Assembly: GCF_026151205.1 (NCBI RefSeq)
Contig: NW_026971889.1
Coordinates: forward strand, 1-22,334
DNA: 22,334 bases
Reading direction: 5' to 3'
Source of the DNA: Bolinopsis microptera
Taxonomy: Eukaryota; Ctenophora; Tentaculata; Lobata; Bolinopsidae
The position numbers were made by a program, and so were the translations under genes. Positions 7,532 through 16,478 of this stretch are shown one piece after another (position 1 is the stretch's first letter; every line of letters begins with the position of its first letter). The notes below the pieces were generated by a model. The model did no database searches. It saw only the letters and a list, made by a program, of their open reading frames with translations, and was not told the origin of the DNA.

Positions 7532-10507
7532 TTAGTTATCGTCGACTATGATTGCAGTGTAAAATTTGTCATATGAATTGTCGACGGTATAATTAGGGTC
7601 TGTTGTTATAGATGAGAGTAGCTGTTTCTTATACGAATCACTAAAGCTTTTAACATCGGGCAGATTTCGTAGATCTGTTGGAACATTATTCCAACATTTT
7701 GCCCCCAAGTATTGAAAGTTTTTATGTGATGTTGATCTATTAACATATAGGTTGCAGCTTTCGCCGCTCCTACTACCTCCTGATATGTAACTAAATTTGT
7801 TCATAAAGTTTGTAGGACAATTGTCATGGATGATTCTAAACATATAATTTGACAGATGGAGTTGTCGTCTAAGATGGAGTGGTAACCATTTCATGTCTCT
7901 ATAAACATTAAGGCTGCTCTCTGTTTGTGGAACGTTGAGAGCTATTTTGGCTACCTTTTTGTACAGAGTGTCAAGTTCAGCAAGTTTTGTCTTGCCAGCT
8001 CTACAATAGATCGTGTCTAAATAATCGAATTGTGGCAACATGAGTGCATTGGCAAACATTTTCCTATATTTAATGGGTAGCAGTGCTTTACTTCTATACA
8101 TGGCACCAATTCTCTTCATGACCTTCTTAATAATATAATCTACATGGCTTTTGAAGTTTAATTTACTATCTAGAATGAGGCCAAGATATTTTGTCTCTTT
8201 GCACTCCTTGATTGTGAAAGTTACCTCATTACATTCAATGGTTAATTCATCATGTTGATCAACAGAATCAAACAATAGGAATTCAGTCTTCTTTTCATTG
8301 AGTGATAATTTATTTACACTGAGCCATTTAAAGATTGTCATAAGTTCTATTTTCATGTTTATAAATGTGCTTCTGCAGGTTTGATCAAAGAATAGTGCAC
8401 CATCATCTGCAAATAGAAAGGGCTTAGATAGGTTACAGGCATAAATGATGTCATTTATGAAGATACTAAATAATATAGGCCCAATGATGCTTCCTTGTGG
8501 TACACCACTCAGAACTTCTAAAAATGAGCTTAGTTTGCCATTGATCCTAGTGCATTGATATCTACAAGATAAGAAGTTCTTAAACCAGGTTAAAGCAATG
8601 CCACCAATTCCATAATATGCCAATTTTTGAAGCAATATTTCATGATTCACTGTGTCAAAGGCCTTCTTAAGATCAAGAAAGATGATTCCTGGTTTATAAG
8701 ACTTAGATTTACTCATATATATTTCGTCCATCAGATCGTACATCAAATAAGTTGTGGAGTGATTTTTCCGAAAGCCATATTGATGCCGGATGAAAAGTTT
8801 GTTCTCTTCCATGTAATCAGTGAGTTGCTTGCCGACAAAGTATTCTATAAGTTTTCCTACAAGTGGAAGGATGGATATTGGCCTGTAATTATTAGGATCA
8901 TCTTTCATTCCTGCCTTATGGATGGGAGTTACTCTAGCTTTTTTACAAAGGGTTGGTACAACACCTGTATTAAGGCTCAAATTGACAATATGGGTCAGTG
9001 GCTCAACTATGTGTGGTACAGCTTGCTTAAGTAAAAATAGAGGCACATCGTCATATGAGGCCTTGTCATTCTTGAGCGTTTCGACATACATTAGGATATC
9101 AGTTTCATTTATTTCTTGGAATCTATCAAATGAGATGTTAGAAGTTCTAGGAGGTAAAAAATCAGTAAAACTAACTCTTTCAATACTGGGGGCCTGATTT
9201 TGTAATCTTGATCCAACATTTGCAAAATGAAAGTTAAATAGCTCAGGATCATTCTCATTGATAGTTTGACAATTAGTTGTACCAGGGGTCATATTTGATG
9301 CCAGTTTGATAGTTTTCCATACCCCTTTAAGATCATTCTTGGCACTTTTAACTTGTAGATCATCGATTACATTAGCCTTTTTGCAGGTTTTAGCTAATTT
9401 ATTTCTAATATTTCTCTGAATCTTGTAGCAATCCCAGGCCTCATTACACTTTATACATTTGCTACATATACCACATTTATTGCAATTTCCATTGTCTCTC
9501 TTATCCTTCTTTTTACGGAATTTCTTTAGAAGAAAATGTGTATGATTAATGGCATTTAAAAGTTCAGTAGAAGGTTTATGTATGAACTTTTCATGCCTTT
9601 CTATGGTCTTGCAAGGGAAGAAGGTTGCATATGCCTGTTCAATATGATGACAAAGGCCAGCAGTGATAGCTTCAACATCTGTACTTTCCAATAGTGGACT
9701 GTAATCAGAACAGGTATCTAGATAGTCTAAGAATTGTTTAACATTACGTTTACAATGATTTCTAATTTCAACCTTTTCAAATTTAGGAGCTATAGGTACT
9801 TTACAATCTATCTCACACATAATAGCTTGATGATCCCCAATACGTTCATCAAGAACAGAAGATTGAACAAAATCTGCATAACAGTTAGTGAATATTACAT
9901 CAATAGTAGTCTGGGTAAAATTGTCTCCACGTTTAGCAACTCTAGTTATCCCTTGAATGGTTTGAACTAGATTGTAACATCTCAAGGTCATATCTAATTT
10001 TTTGTACTGGGTTGATGAGATATTATTCTGGTCAATGTTTATATCCCCAATCCAGATAACCTTTTTCCCGTTCAATTTTTTCATGCAAAAATGAATGTAC
10101 TCAATAAAGTTATCAACACTGCAATAATTTCCAGAGCGATAGAAGCAGCAAACATTGATCTTGCTATTCTTAAGCTTCACCCATAATGCTTCAATGTTAT
10201 CAAGCTTACTATCCATAACTAATTCTGTGTAAGCTAGTTTTTTGTTTATCATTAAGCCACAACCACCCCTAGAACTGTTTGGCCTGTCGCATCGCATAAT
10301 GTTGAAGGAGGAAGGAATATTTATGGTGTCTGTGTCAATAGTATCATTAAGATTCATCTCATTTAGGGAAAGTATGTCTAGCTTATGATCTCGAATGAGT
10401 TGAGTAAGTTCATTACTTTTAGCTAAATTTAGGAGACCACCTTGAATGTTACAGTGACCAATGCAAAGGTTATGAAATTTGTCAGCTGAGTTGTGAATAT
10501 TTGTCAT
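7532..10507 (-). CDS. LINE ORF2: APE-like endonuclease and reverse transcriptase, 991 aa
   Basis: This protein nicks target DNA and copies the element RNA onto the nick. The N-terminal endonuclease/exonuclease/phosphatase fold spans about residues 12-235: N20 in GHCNIQG, E50 in LSLNE, G154-D155-x-N157, D203 in TTIDVIF and D225-H226 in IGDHQA are all present. A cysteine cluster follows at 342-360 (C-x2-C-x2-C-x2-C-x2-C-x5-C), amid lysines. The reverse transcriptase spans about 515-790, with YRPIS (541-545), D612 in LDLKKAFD, SGVPQGS (667-673) and the catalytic FADD (D701, D702). The C-terminal region (about 860-960) carries the WLPLHLRR and CWNNVPTDLR signatures common in CR1/L2-type ORF2 proteins. 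No RNase H domain is seen. The chosen start precedes the endonuclease fold by only a dozen residues and lies 135 bp after the ORF1 stop. Clade assignment (CR1, L2, Daphne or Crack) is not settled by eye. Confidence 0.95.
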   Translation of the reverse strand: MTNIHNSADKFHNLCIGHCNIQGGLLNLAKSNELTQLIRDHKLDILSLNEMNLNDTIDTDTINIPSSFNIMRCDRPNSSRGGCGLMINKKLAYTELVMDSKLDNIEALWVKLKNSKINVCCFYRSGNYCSVDNFIEYIHFCMKKLNGKKVIWIGDINIDQNNISSTQYKKLDMTLRCYNLVQTIQGITRVAKRGDNFTQTTIDVIFTNCYADFVQSSVLDERIGDHQAIMCEIDCKVPIAPKFEKVEIRNHCKRNVKQFLDYLDTCSDYSPLLESTDVEAITAGLCHHIEQAYATFFPCKTIERHEKFIHKPSTELLNAINHTHFLLKKFRKKKDKRDNGNCNKCGICSKCIKCNEAWDCYKIQRNIRNKLAKTCKKANVIDDLQVKSAKNDLKGVWKTIKLASNMTPGTTNCQTINENDPELFNFHFANVGSRLQNQAPSIERVSFTDFLPPRTSNISFDRFQEINETDILMYVETLKNDKASYDDVPLFLLKQAVPHIVEPLTHIVNLSLNTGVVPTLCKKARVTPIHKAGMKDDPNNYRPISILPLVGKLIEYFVGKQLTDYMEENKLFIRHQYGFRKNHSTTYLMYDLMDEIYMSKSKSYKPGIIFLDLKKAFDTVNHEILLQKLAYYGIGGIALTWFKNFLSCRYQCTRINGKLSSFLEVLSGVPQGSIIGPILFSIFINDIIYACNLSKPFLFADDGALFFDQTCRSTFINMKIELMTIFKWLSVNKLSLNEKKTEFLLFDSVDQHDELTIECNEVTFTIKECKETKYLGLILDSKLNFKSHVDYIIKKVMKRIGAMYRSKALLPIKYRKMFANALMLPQFDYLDTIYCRAGKTKLAELDTLYKKVAKIALNVPQTESSLNVYRDMKWLPLHLRRQLHLSNYMFRIIHDNCPTNFMNKFSYISGGSRSGESCNLYVNRSTSHKNFQYLGAKCWNNVPTDLRNLPDVKSFSDSYKKQLLSSITTDPNYTVDNSYDKFYTAIIVDDN

Positions 10508-10642
10508 TTCACAAAACGTGTTAGTCGTTGTGTCTGATTAAACTAAAATCAGGTGAAAATTATCCGCCTGTAAATATTTTCAATAGAAAAGTTTTAAACT
10601 TGAAATCAAAATAAATATTCAGGTGGAAATGTCATGTCGATT

Positions 10643-12253
10643 TCAATGGTGAGCATGGTACTTGATGTGCTTTGCTAGTTTAAAGATACCATCGCTGTTT
10701 AGATGCACATTGTCTTCCCCAAATCTACTAAAACAAGATGATTTCCTAAATCCAGATCTATCACTAAACAAAAATCGATTCATCTCTGTGGGTATAAAGC
10801 TAACAAACGAGTATTTGGAAGGAATCTTAGATAAAAAGATATTGATGTCATTTATCACTTTATTTCTAGCAAAACTTTCTCTTGGTAAAATGTTTATGAT
10901 CTTAATTTTTGCAGCTGGAGCCCACGAGTGAAGTGACTGGATCAGATTATCAATAGAGCGATTGGTGTTATCAAGGGCCTTTGCTTTTCCTGTGAACTCA
11001 TCGGGTGACAATAATCTATTCCTCATGTGTCGAGGACTCTCTAGGATTAAGTCCACATCATTAGTTCCACACATGAGTACGATGGTCTTCACATTATTTG
11101 CATCAATTGACCTCTTTCTTTCATCTGAGTGGAAGCGTTCATTGATACCGTTTGCAATGCCACCAGGATAGTGAAATACATGTGCTTCTTGATGAGCAGA
11201 GGATAGTTTTGTAGCATCTAACTTGGAGAACATGCTTGAGCTAACATACACAGCAAGGGATTTGCTTTTGACTGAAGCAGGGGATACGGTGCTCTTATGA
11301 GTGATTTTGTTGGGTGATGATTTCCCTTTGATTGAGGGTTCAGTTTCTCCTACAGTAACGAAAGGCTTACTTGAGGTATCGGGTGGAGCAGACAAGGTTG
11401 CACTGCCATCAATCTGGCGCAGAGTAATGCTAATTCTCATGTCATCAGTATGGTCCTGAATAAGGCTGTGTTCAAAGCTGTCCTGAGATTTTCTGGTCAT
11501 AATCATTATGTCGCCATGGGAGAGAGTAAGATTGGCAACGTGGACTTTGCTTTTAGACCTAAAACTGAGGACTCTTGTTGCTCCTAACGATATGGTGGAA
11601 ATCATGGAGCCTGGTGATATGGACCTCTCATCATCTGAATGGAATGGTATTCCTTGCTTGCCATTTTCATACTTAGTGATCATGGCGCTGTTAAATATCA
11701 GACTTGGGAACTGTGAGCGTAAACGTTCTAAAATAGACTTTAATAAGGGATTGTCATTTAACGGCCTTGTGTTATGGAAGCCTCCATTGTAGGCATATGG
11801 GAAATCCCCATAGTATGCTACAGCCCTATTGTTAAACGTTTGTGTGTATTGTGTTTCCATATCCAACTTGAGAGTATCAACAAACCTGAATACACCTCGA
11901 CTCAAATCATGATATGGATTGATGGACTTACCCACAACGTTAACACTGGTTGAAGATTGTTTGTTAACATCAGAAGAATTCACAAGAGATGGGTTGCTAT
12001 TAAGTTCAGTCACACTGCTAACTTCACAGTTTTGAGTTTCTGATTCATGTTCAGAGATAAGAACATTGTCCCCGCAAGAGAATGGAACCGCAATTTTGTC
12101 ATGGCCTGAGCCTTGGGTAAGTTTGGTTAGACGAGCAATTTGTCTCCTCAAATTGTCGTTTTCAAGACTTAGTGATACACAGGTAGAACATTTTGCTTTT
12201 GCACTGTTAGGTCTGTCACGAAGGCTGTAATTTCTGATTGGGATACCGGACAT
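10643..12253 (-). CDS. LINE ORF1: AlkB-like dioxygenase fused to SGNH hydrolase, 536 aa
   Basis: The N-terminus has a C22-x2-C25 pair and a short coiled-coil-like segment (28-45). Residues about 120-282 match the AlkB family of Fe(II)/2-oxoglutarate dioxygenases, which remove alkyl groups from nucleic acids. Visible residues are H205-x-D207 in the PFHSDDE motif (as in animal ALKBH2/3), a strand with ISLGATRVLSF, the second metal histidine H262 in FEHSL, and R273-ISITL-R279 matching the RxNxTxR signature. After a Ser/Pro/Lys-rich linker (about 283-330), residues 331-536 resemble the SGNH/GDSL hydrolase (esterase) domain known in some CR1/L2 ORF1 proteins. Here S338-S340 supply the nucleophile block, PGG at 363-365 the glycine block, G396-T397-N398-D399 the Asn block, and D514-x2-H517 the catalytic Asp/His. 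Both domains therefore look catalytically intact. A role in protecting or demethylating the element's RNA or cDNA is inference; the esterase substrate is unknown. Confidence 0.9.
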   Translation of the reverse strand: MSGIPIRNYSLRDRPNSAKAKCSTCVSLSLENDNLRRQIARLTKLTQGSGHDKIAVPFSCGDNVLISEHESETQNCEVSSVTELNSNPSLVNSSDVNKQSSTSVNVVGKSINPYHDLSRGVFRFVDTLKLDMETQYTQTFNNRAVAYYGDFPYAYNGGFHNTRPLNDNPLLKSILERLRSQFPSLIFNSAMITKYENGKQGIPFHSDDERSISPGSMISTISLGATRVLSFRSKSKVHVANLTLSHGDIMIMTRKSQDSFEHSLIQDHTDDMRISITLRQIDGSATLSAPPDTSSKPFVTVGETEPSIKGKSSPNKITHKSTVSPASVKSKSLAVYVSSSMFSKLDATKLSSAHQEAHVFHYPGGIANGINERFHSDERKRSIDANNVKTIVLMCGTNDVDLILESPRHMRNRLLSPDEFTGKAKALDNTNRSIDNLIQSLHSWAPAAKIKIINILPRESFARNKVINDINIFLSKIPSKYSFVSFIPTEMNRFLFSDRSGFRKSSCFSRFGEDNVHLNSDGIFKLAKHIKYHAHH

Positions 12254-13245
12254 AGTTCAAATAAACACAATAATGCAAAGAATTCAGGATAGAGTCTAAA
12301 ACCGATGCTACTGTTTATAGTTATTTAGTTGTTGATTACAGTACCTTTGCAGCAATTCAGAAGATGGGAATGAGTGGTGTCTGATATTCTTTAGGTGATA
12401 GATGGGTGATAGGTGATAGATGGGAGTTAACAGCTCTTAAAAACGATGTCTGATAGTCTTTAGGATGTCTTTAAATAAACTATCGTGCAACAACCATTTA
12501 CATCGACATACAACCTGTAATGGTTGCTACATTTGATTGAGGTGTTAATTCCCACTAGGGGTCCTCAAATTATTTGTTATATAGTAGTGTTGAAAGTATT
12601 AAAAATAAAATCAACGATTTAATGTTAGGAAGGTAAAATTAATTCCCTGGTTTCTTAAGTCAGCTTTATAGTCGGAAAATAAAAGTATGTAGCGTCGATA
12701 CCAAAACGATTATTGAGCGATGATAGCTAAATAGTTGGTTCCTGGGATGACGTATATGGTGGTCATATCACTCCTTACCCAAAGTCTGGCAGCCGTTTAG
12801 TCCTGATGAACCCATTGTGATCGGTGTGCACAGGATTTGTAGTTGGTCGGTGGCAAAACATATTTTTTGTGCCGCCCCCTGCTGAATTTTTTGGCTGCCC
12901 ATCTAAAAATTTGCTAATTAAGTCAGTAAGTAAGCCAGTAAAAATTATGACATCACATCATCAGTTCATCACACATGTCTACAAAGTATCATCACATTAT
13001 ATGAAAAAATATATAAATATTTCTTCAACATTAATAATTTATCGAATACAATTCAATGAAATATCATGCACGTGATACCCTCCAATGCTTCACTGGAATG
13101 AAAGTTGATCACTGAAGCTATTTTAAGACTGCAATATCCCAAGGTTATGTAGAACTGTTTTAGCGAGATACAAAAAAGTCTGCAACAATGCAAATGTCTA
13201 CTGTCGATGAGCATGAAACAGGTATGAAGTAAACACTAAACAGTC
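12254..13245. other. LINE 5' leader and flank of the 5S element
   Basis: The part nearest ORF1 is probably the LINE 5' UTR. It contains a duplicated GTCTGATA-TCTTTAGG motif (12379-12395 and 12448-12464) and a short tandem repeat (12392-12426). From about 12500 to 13245 I see no gene. The last five bases before the 5S foldback element (13246-13250, AATTA) are its left target-site duplication. Confidence 0.5.
12392..12426. repeat. ~18-bp tandem repeat upstream of LINE ORF1
   Basis: TAGGTGATAGATGGGTGA (12392-12409) is followed directly by a second copy that ends slightly differently (12410-12426). Tandem repeats in this position can form part of a LINE internal promoter; nothing more shows that here. 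Confidence 0.75.
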
Positions 13246-13263
13246 AATTACAACCCTGGCGCG

Positions 13264-13695
13264 TGGGGACACGTTTTTGCTAGTAGTTTGCGACATTATT
13301 TTACGGGTATCGAATCTCGCGACTTCAACGAAGTCCTGGGGACACGTTTTCAATAATTGATAATATTTTCAGCCCCTATCGTTTTAAGCATCGTTAGGGC
13401 TTTCCCAGAAACTAACTCTCATCATCCTAGGATAATCGTGTGTCGCACAGCACCTCTTTCAGTAACGAGAGTAGTCGCATGCAGTCCAGAATGACGTGTA
13501 CGTTTCGGTCACCTGTGGAAAAAGGAAGTGAGATATCAAAAATCTGAGAAAAACCCGTTGGATAAAAGCCTTTCAGGTAGATGCTAGTCAAGATTTCATC
13601 TCTTTAGACCTTAAGATGGCTTCTAACACCTCGTCAAAAGTTTTTAAAAGTAAATTTTACTCGCGACTATCAAAAAGCAACAAAAACGTGTCCCC
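13264..13695. promoter_or_regulatory. Three subterminal GGGGACACGTTTT motifs (left arm)
   Basis: The 13-bp motif GGGGACACGTTTT occurs at 13264-13276 and 13338-13350 in direct orientation and at 13683-13695 inverted. The right arm holds the mirror set. Multiple subterminal copies in fixed arrangement are typical of transposase-binding sites; this role is inferred from position and repetition. Confidence 0.5.
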
Positions 13696-14120
13696 AATTT
13701 GCTTTTTTGAGCGCGCCAAGATCAGCGCACCGAGCTGATCTAGCTACTATGAACAGGCACACAAAAATATCAGTGAATATAAGTGATTTCGGTTATTGGA
13801 GTAATTTCATCAGAGCAGTCACATTTTTGATGGTGATTAATACTTTAATAACATTCCACAACAAGGCAACCATTAACTATGTAGTGTGTACCGTGTGCAG
13901 TGTGAAGTATAATATAGAGTTGGCATGAAGTTAACAGTTTACTTATCACGAAGTTTAATTAGAAGATAAGGAAAATATTGTATTGTTATCTGTCAAAGGA
14001 ATTTAATGTATTCTAACAACTTGTTCTTATAATAACTAATCGATGAACCACATACAGGGTTGGTGTGAGTGTAAGAATTTGTGTGAGAAGATATATAGAG
14101 AAGCAAAATTCAACATCACT

Positions 14121-14239
14121 GGATACGGCCATACTCGGTTGAATACACCCCATCTCGTTTGATCTGGGAAGTTAAGCAACTGCAGGCCGGGTTAGTACTT
14201 GGATGGGTGACCGCCTGGGAATTCCCGGTGCCGTATCCT
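14121..14239 (+). rRNA. 5S ribosomal RNA gene (left arm copy)
   Basis: About 119 nt with animal-type 5S landmarks. The ends GGATACGG (14121-14128) and CCGTATCC (14231-14238) pair perfectly as helix I. Box A is AAGTTAAGCAAC at nt ~49, and box C is GGATGGGTGACCGCCTGGGA at nt 81-100. Stems II (CGGTTG with CAACTG), III (CCC with GGG around the ATCTCG loop) and V (CCGGG with CCCGG) all pair even though their bases differ from common animal sequences, so the differences are compensatory. A TTTT terminator follows directly. The gene has all it needs for TFIIIA/TFIIIC-dependent Pol III transcription. It may be a working 5S gene that a transposon carries, or a captured copy; abundance of other 5S genes in the genome would tell. 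Confidence 0.93.
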
Positions 14240-14242
14240 TTT
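14239..14242 (+). terminator. Pol III terminator of left 5S gene
   Basis: A TTTT run begins immediately after the helix I strand CCGTATCC, the usual place for RNA polymerase III termination in 5S genes. Confidence 0.75.
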
Positions 14243-14494
14243 GTTATATTTTCGAAGAATTGCTTTACTGAACAGAAGAATTGTGTATGGCTTTTACAGA
14301 ATTGCAGTGATTATTAATAATATCATTTTATCCTAAGCAATATAGTCTATGTTCAAACGGAAGGAAATATTTCCAAATGTCAGAATAACATTGCTTAGAA
14401 TAGTATAGCTACTAAGTTTTGTCTGAAAAGGGCTTTTTTGTTTCATTCTAAGATCTATCTTAAACATTCTGCTTAAAATTAACTAGAATGTATT

Positions 14495-16245
14495 CTTAAG
14501 TTAACTTGAAGAGTACTGCAAGGTATCCTGCAGTTACCTTGAAAAGTACTACAAGGTATCCTGAACTTAATTTGAAGAGTACTACAAGGTATCCTGAAGT
14601 TAACTTGGAGAGTACTGCAAAGTATCCTGTAGATAACTCGAAGAGTACTGCAAGGTATCCTGAAGTTAACTTGAAGAGTCCTACAAGGTATCCTGAAGTT
14701 AACTTGAAGAGTACTGCAAGGTATCCTGAAGTTAACTTGAAGAGTACTACAAGGTATCCTGGAGTTAACTTAAAAAGTACTACAATATGCAATGTATCCT
14801 GAAGTTAACTTGAAGAGTATAACTGCAAGCTGCAAGGTATCTTGAAATAAACTTGAAGAGTACTACAATTAGGTATCCTGGAGTTAACTTAAAAAGTGAT
14901 ACAAGGTATCCTGAAGTTAACTTAAAAAGCACTACAATGCAATGTATCCTGAAGTTAACTTGAAGAGTATAACTGCAAAGTGCAAGGTATCTTGAAATTA
15001 ACTTGAAGAGTTCTGCAAGGTATCCTGTAGATAACTCGAAGAGTACTGCAAGGTATCCTGAATTTAACTTGAAGAATACTACAAGGTATCCTGAAGTTAA
15101 CTTAAAAAGTGATACAAGATATCCTGAAGTTAACTTAAAAAGTACTACAATGCAATGTATCCTGAAGTTAACTTGAAGAGTATAACTGCAAGGTATCTTG
15201 AAATTAACTTGAAGAGTACTACAAGGTATCCTGAAGTTAACTTGAAGAGTACTACAATTAAGGTATCCTGAAGTTAACTTGAAGAGTACTACAAGGTTTC
15301 CTGAAGTTAACTTGAAGAGTACTACAAGGTATCCTGTAGATAACTCGAAGAGTACTGCAAGGTATCCTGAAGTTAACTTGAAGAGTACTACAAGGTATCC
15401 TGGAGTTAACTTAAAAAGTGATACAAGATATCCTGAAGTTAACTTAAAAAGTACTACAATGCAATGTATCCTGAAGTTAACTTGAAGAGTATAACTGCAA
15501 GGTATCTTGAAATTAACTTGAAGAGTACTACAAGGTATCCTGAAGTTAACTTGAAGAGTACTACAATTAAGGTATCCCGAAGTTAACTTGAAGAGTACTA
15601 CAAGGTATCCTGAAGTTAACTTGAAGAGTACTGCAAGGTATCCTGAAGTTAACTTGAAGAGTACTGCAAGGTATCCTGAAGTTAACTTGAAGAGTACTAC
15701 AATTAAGGTATCCTGAAGTTAACTTGAAGAGTACTACAAGGTTTCCTGAAGTTAACTTGAAGAGTACTACAAGGTATCCTGTAGATAACTCGAAGAGTAC
15801 TGCAAGGTATCCTGAAATTAACTTGAGGAGTACTGCAAGGTATCCTGAAGTTAACTTGAAGAGTACTGCAAGATATCCTGAAGTTAACTTGAAGAGTACT
15901 GCAAGGTATCCTGAAGTTAACTTGAAGAGTACTACAAGATATCCTGAAGTTAACTTGAGGAGTACTGCAAGGTATCCTGAAGTTAACTTGAAGAGTACTA
16001 CAAGGTATCCTGGAGTTAACTTAAAAAGTGATACAAGGTATCCTGAAGTTAACTTAAAAAGTACTACAATGCAATGTATCCTAAAGTTAACTTGAAGAGT
16101 ATAACTGCAAGGTATCTTGAAATTAACTTGAAGAGTACTACAAGGTATCCTGAAGTTAACTTGAAGAGTACTACAAGGTATCCTGAAGTTAACTTGAAGA
16201 GTACTACAAGGTATCCTGAAGTTAACTTTAAAGAGAACTACAAGT
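14495..16245 (+). repeat. 33-bp minisatellite, forward array (~53 units)
   Basis: The 33-bp unit contains the perfect 10-bp palindrome AAGTTAACTT, then GAAGAGTACTACAAGG and TATCCTG, with AGTACT a second short palindrome. Variants change ACTACAAGG to ACTGCAAGG or GATACAAGG. Longer variant units containing ACAATGCAATG recur at 14933, 15146, 15456 and 16066, with a related one near 14782, giving a loose higher-order pattern. Since 33 is a multiple of 3, long frames are open on both strands (an 11-residue repeat such as KSTTRYPEVNL). They are broken by variant units, so I do not call a protein. Confidence 0.95.
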
Positions 16246-16478
16246 TACCTTCAAATTATCCTCTATTATATACTTAATTAAACCTATAACAACCTCTATG
16301 TTGTTGTTATTGTGGTAGCCTGCACGCAAACTTGGATTAAATTATGATAAAGCTGATCTGATCCTGAAGTTAACTGACAGAAAGCATGAAGTTGACCTAA
16401 AATTAGATATGTGTCGTCTTCCAATTATATCGGTCCCGATATATTTGAAATTTTATCGCCTCTCGGATTTGCAGTATA
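16246..16478. other. Central spacer between inverted arrays
   Basis: Non-repetitive AT-rich sequence with two hairpins: ATAACAAC with GTTGTTAT near 16287-16311, and TATATCGG-TC-CCGATATA at 16426-16443. One isolated fragment of the array unit (TCCTGAAGTTAACT) lies near 16362-16375. No frame of note. This spacer would form the loop if the element folded back. Confidence 0.7.

Larger units (their letters stand above)
7532..12253 (-). mobile_element. Coding core of an intact two-ORF non-LTR retrotransposon (Jockey/CR1-L2-like)
   Basis: ORF1 (10643-12253) and ORF2 (7532-10507) lie in the order usual for this retrotransposon class, separated by 135 bp. Both frames are free of stops, and the endonuclease and reverse-transcriptase catalytic residues are present, so the copy is young and possibly still capable of retrotransposition. 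Transcription would run leftwards. Element borders are uncertain. A duplicated 5' leader motif lies at 12379-12464 and a duplicated 3' motif at 7301-7394, so the full element probably extends beyond the coding core on both sides. Confidence 0.93.
13251..14494 (+). repeat. Left terminal inverted repeat arm of the 5S element
   Basis: Unique sequence arm running from the terminus to the start of the minisatellite. It includes subterminal motifs at 13264-13276 and 13338-13350 and an inverted one at 13683-13695. A perfect 8-bp hairpin follows (AGATCAGC at 13719-13726, GCTGATCT at 13734-13741), then the 5S gene at 14121-14239. A 73-codon frame (13707-13928) is present identically in both arms, but it has no recognised domain and overlaps the hairpin. 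Confidence 0.93.

Noticed and set aside
8627-9197. Plus-strand frames within the LINE ORF2 region, and similar ones at 9734-9970 and 10662-11792
   Set aside because: They are antisense to ORF1 and ORF2, which have strong domain evidence, and none has a recognisable motif.
13707-13928. 73-codon frame found identically in both arms of the 5S element (also 17621-17842, minus)
   Set aside because: Identity follows from the arms being the same sequence. The frame overlaps a hairpin, has no recognised domain and ends before the 5S gene.
14495-16245. CRISPR array
   Set aside because: The repeats are directly contiguous with no unique spacers, in animal-type DNA with no cas genes; this is a minisatellite.
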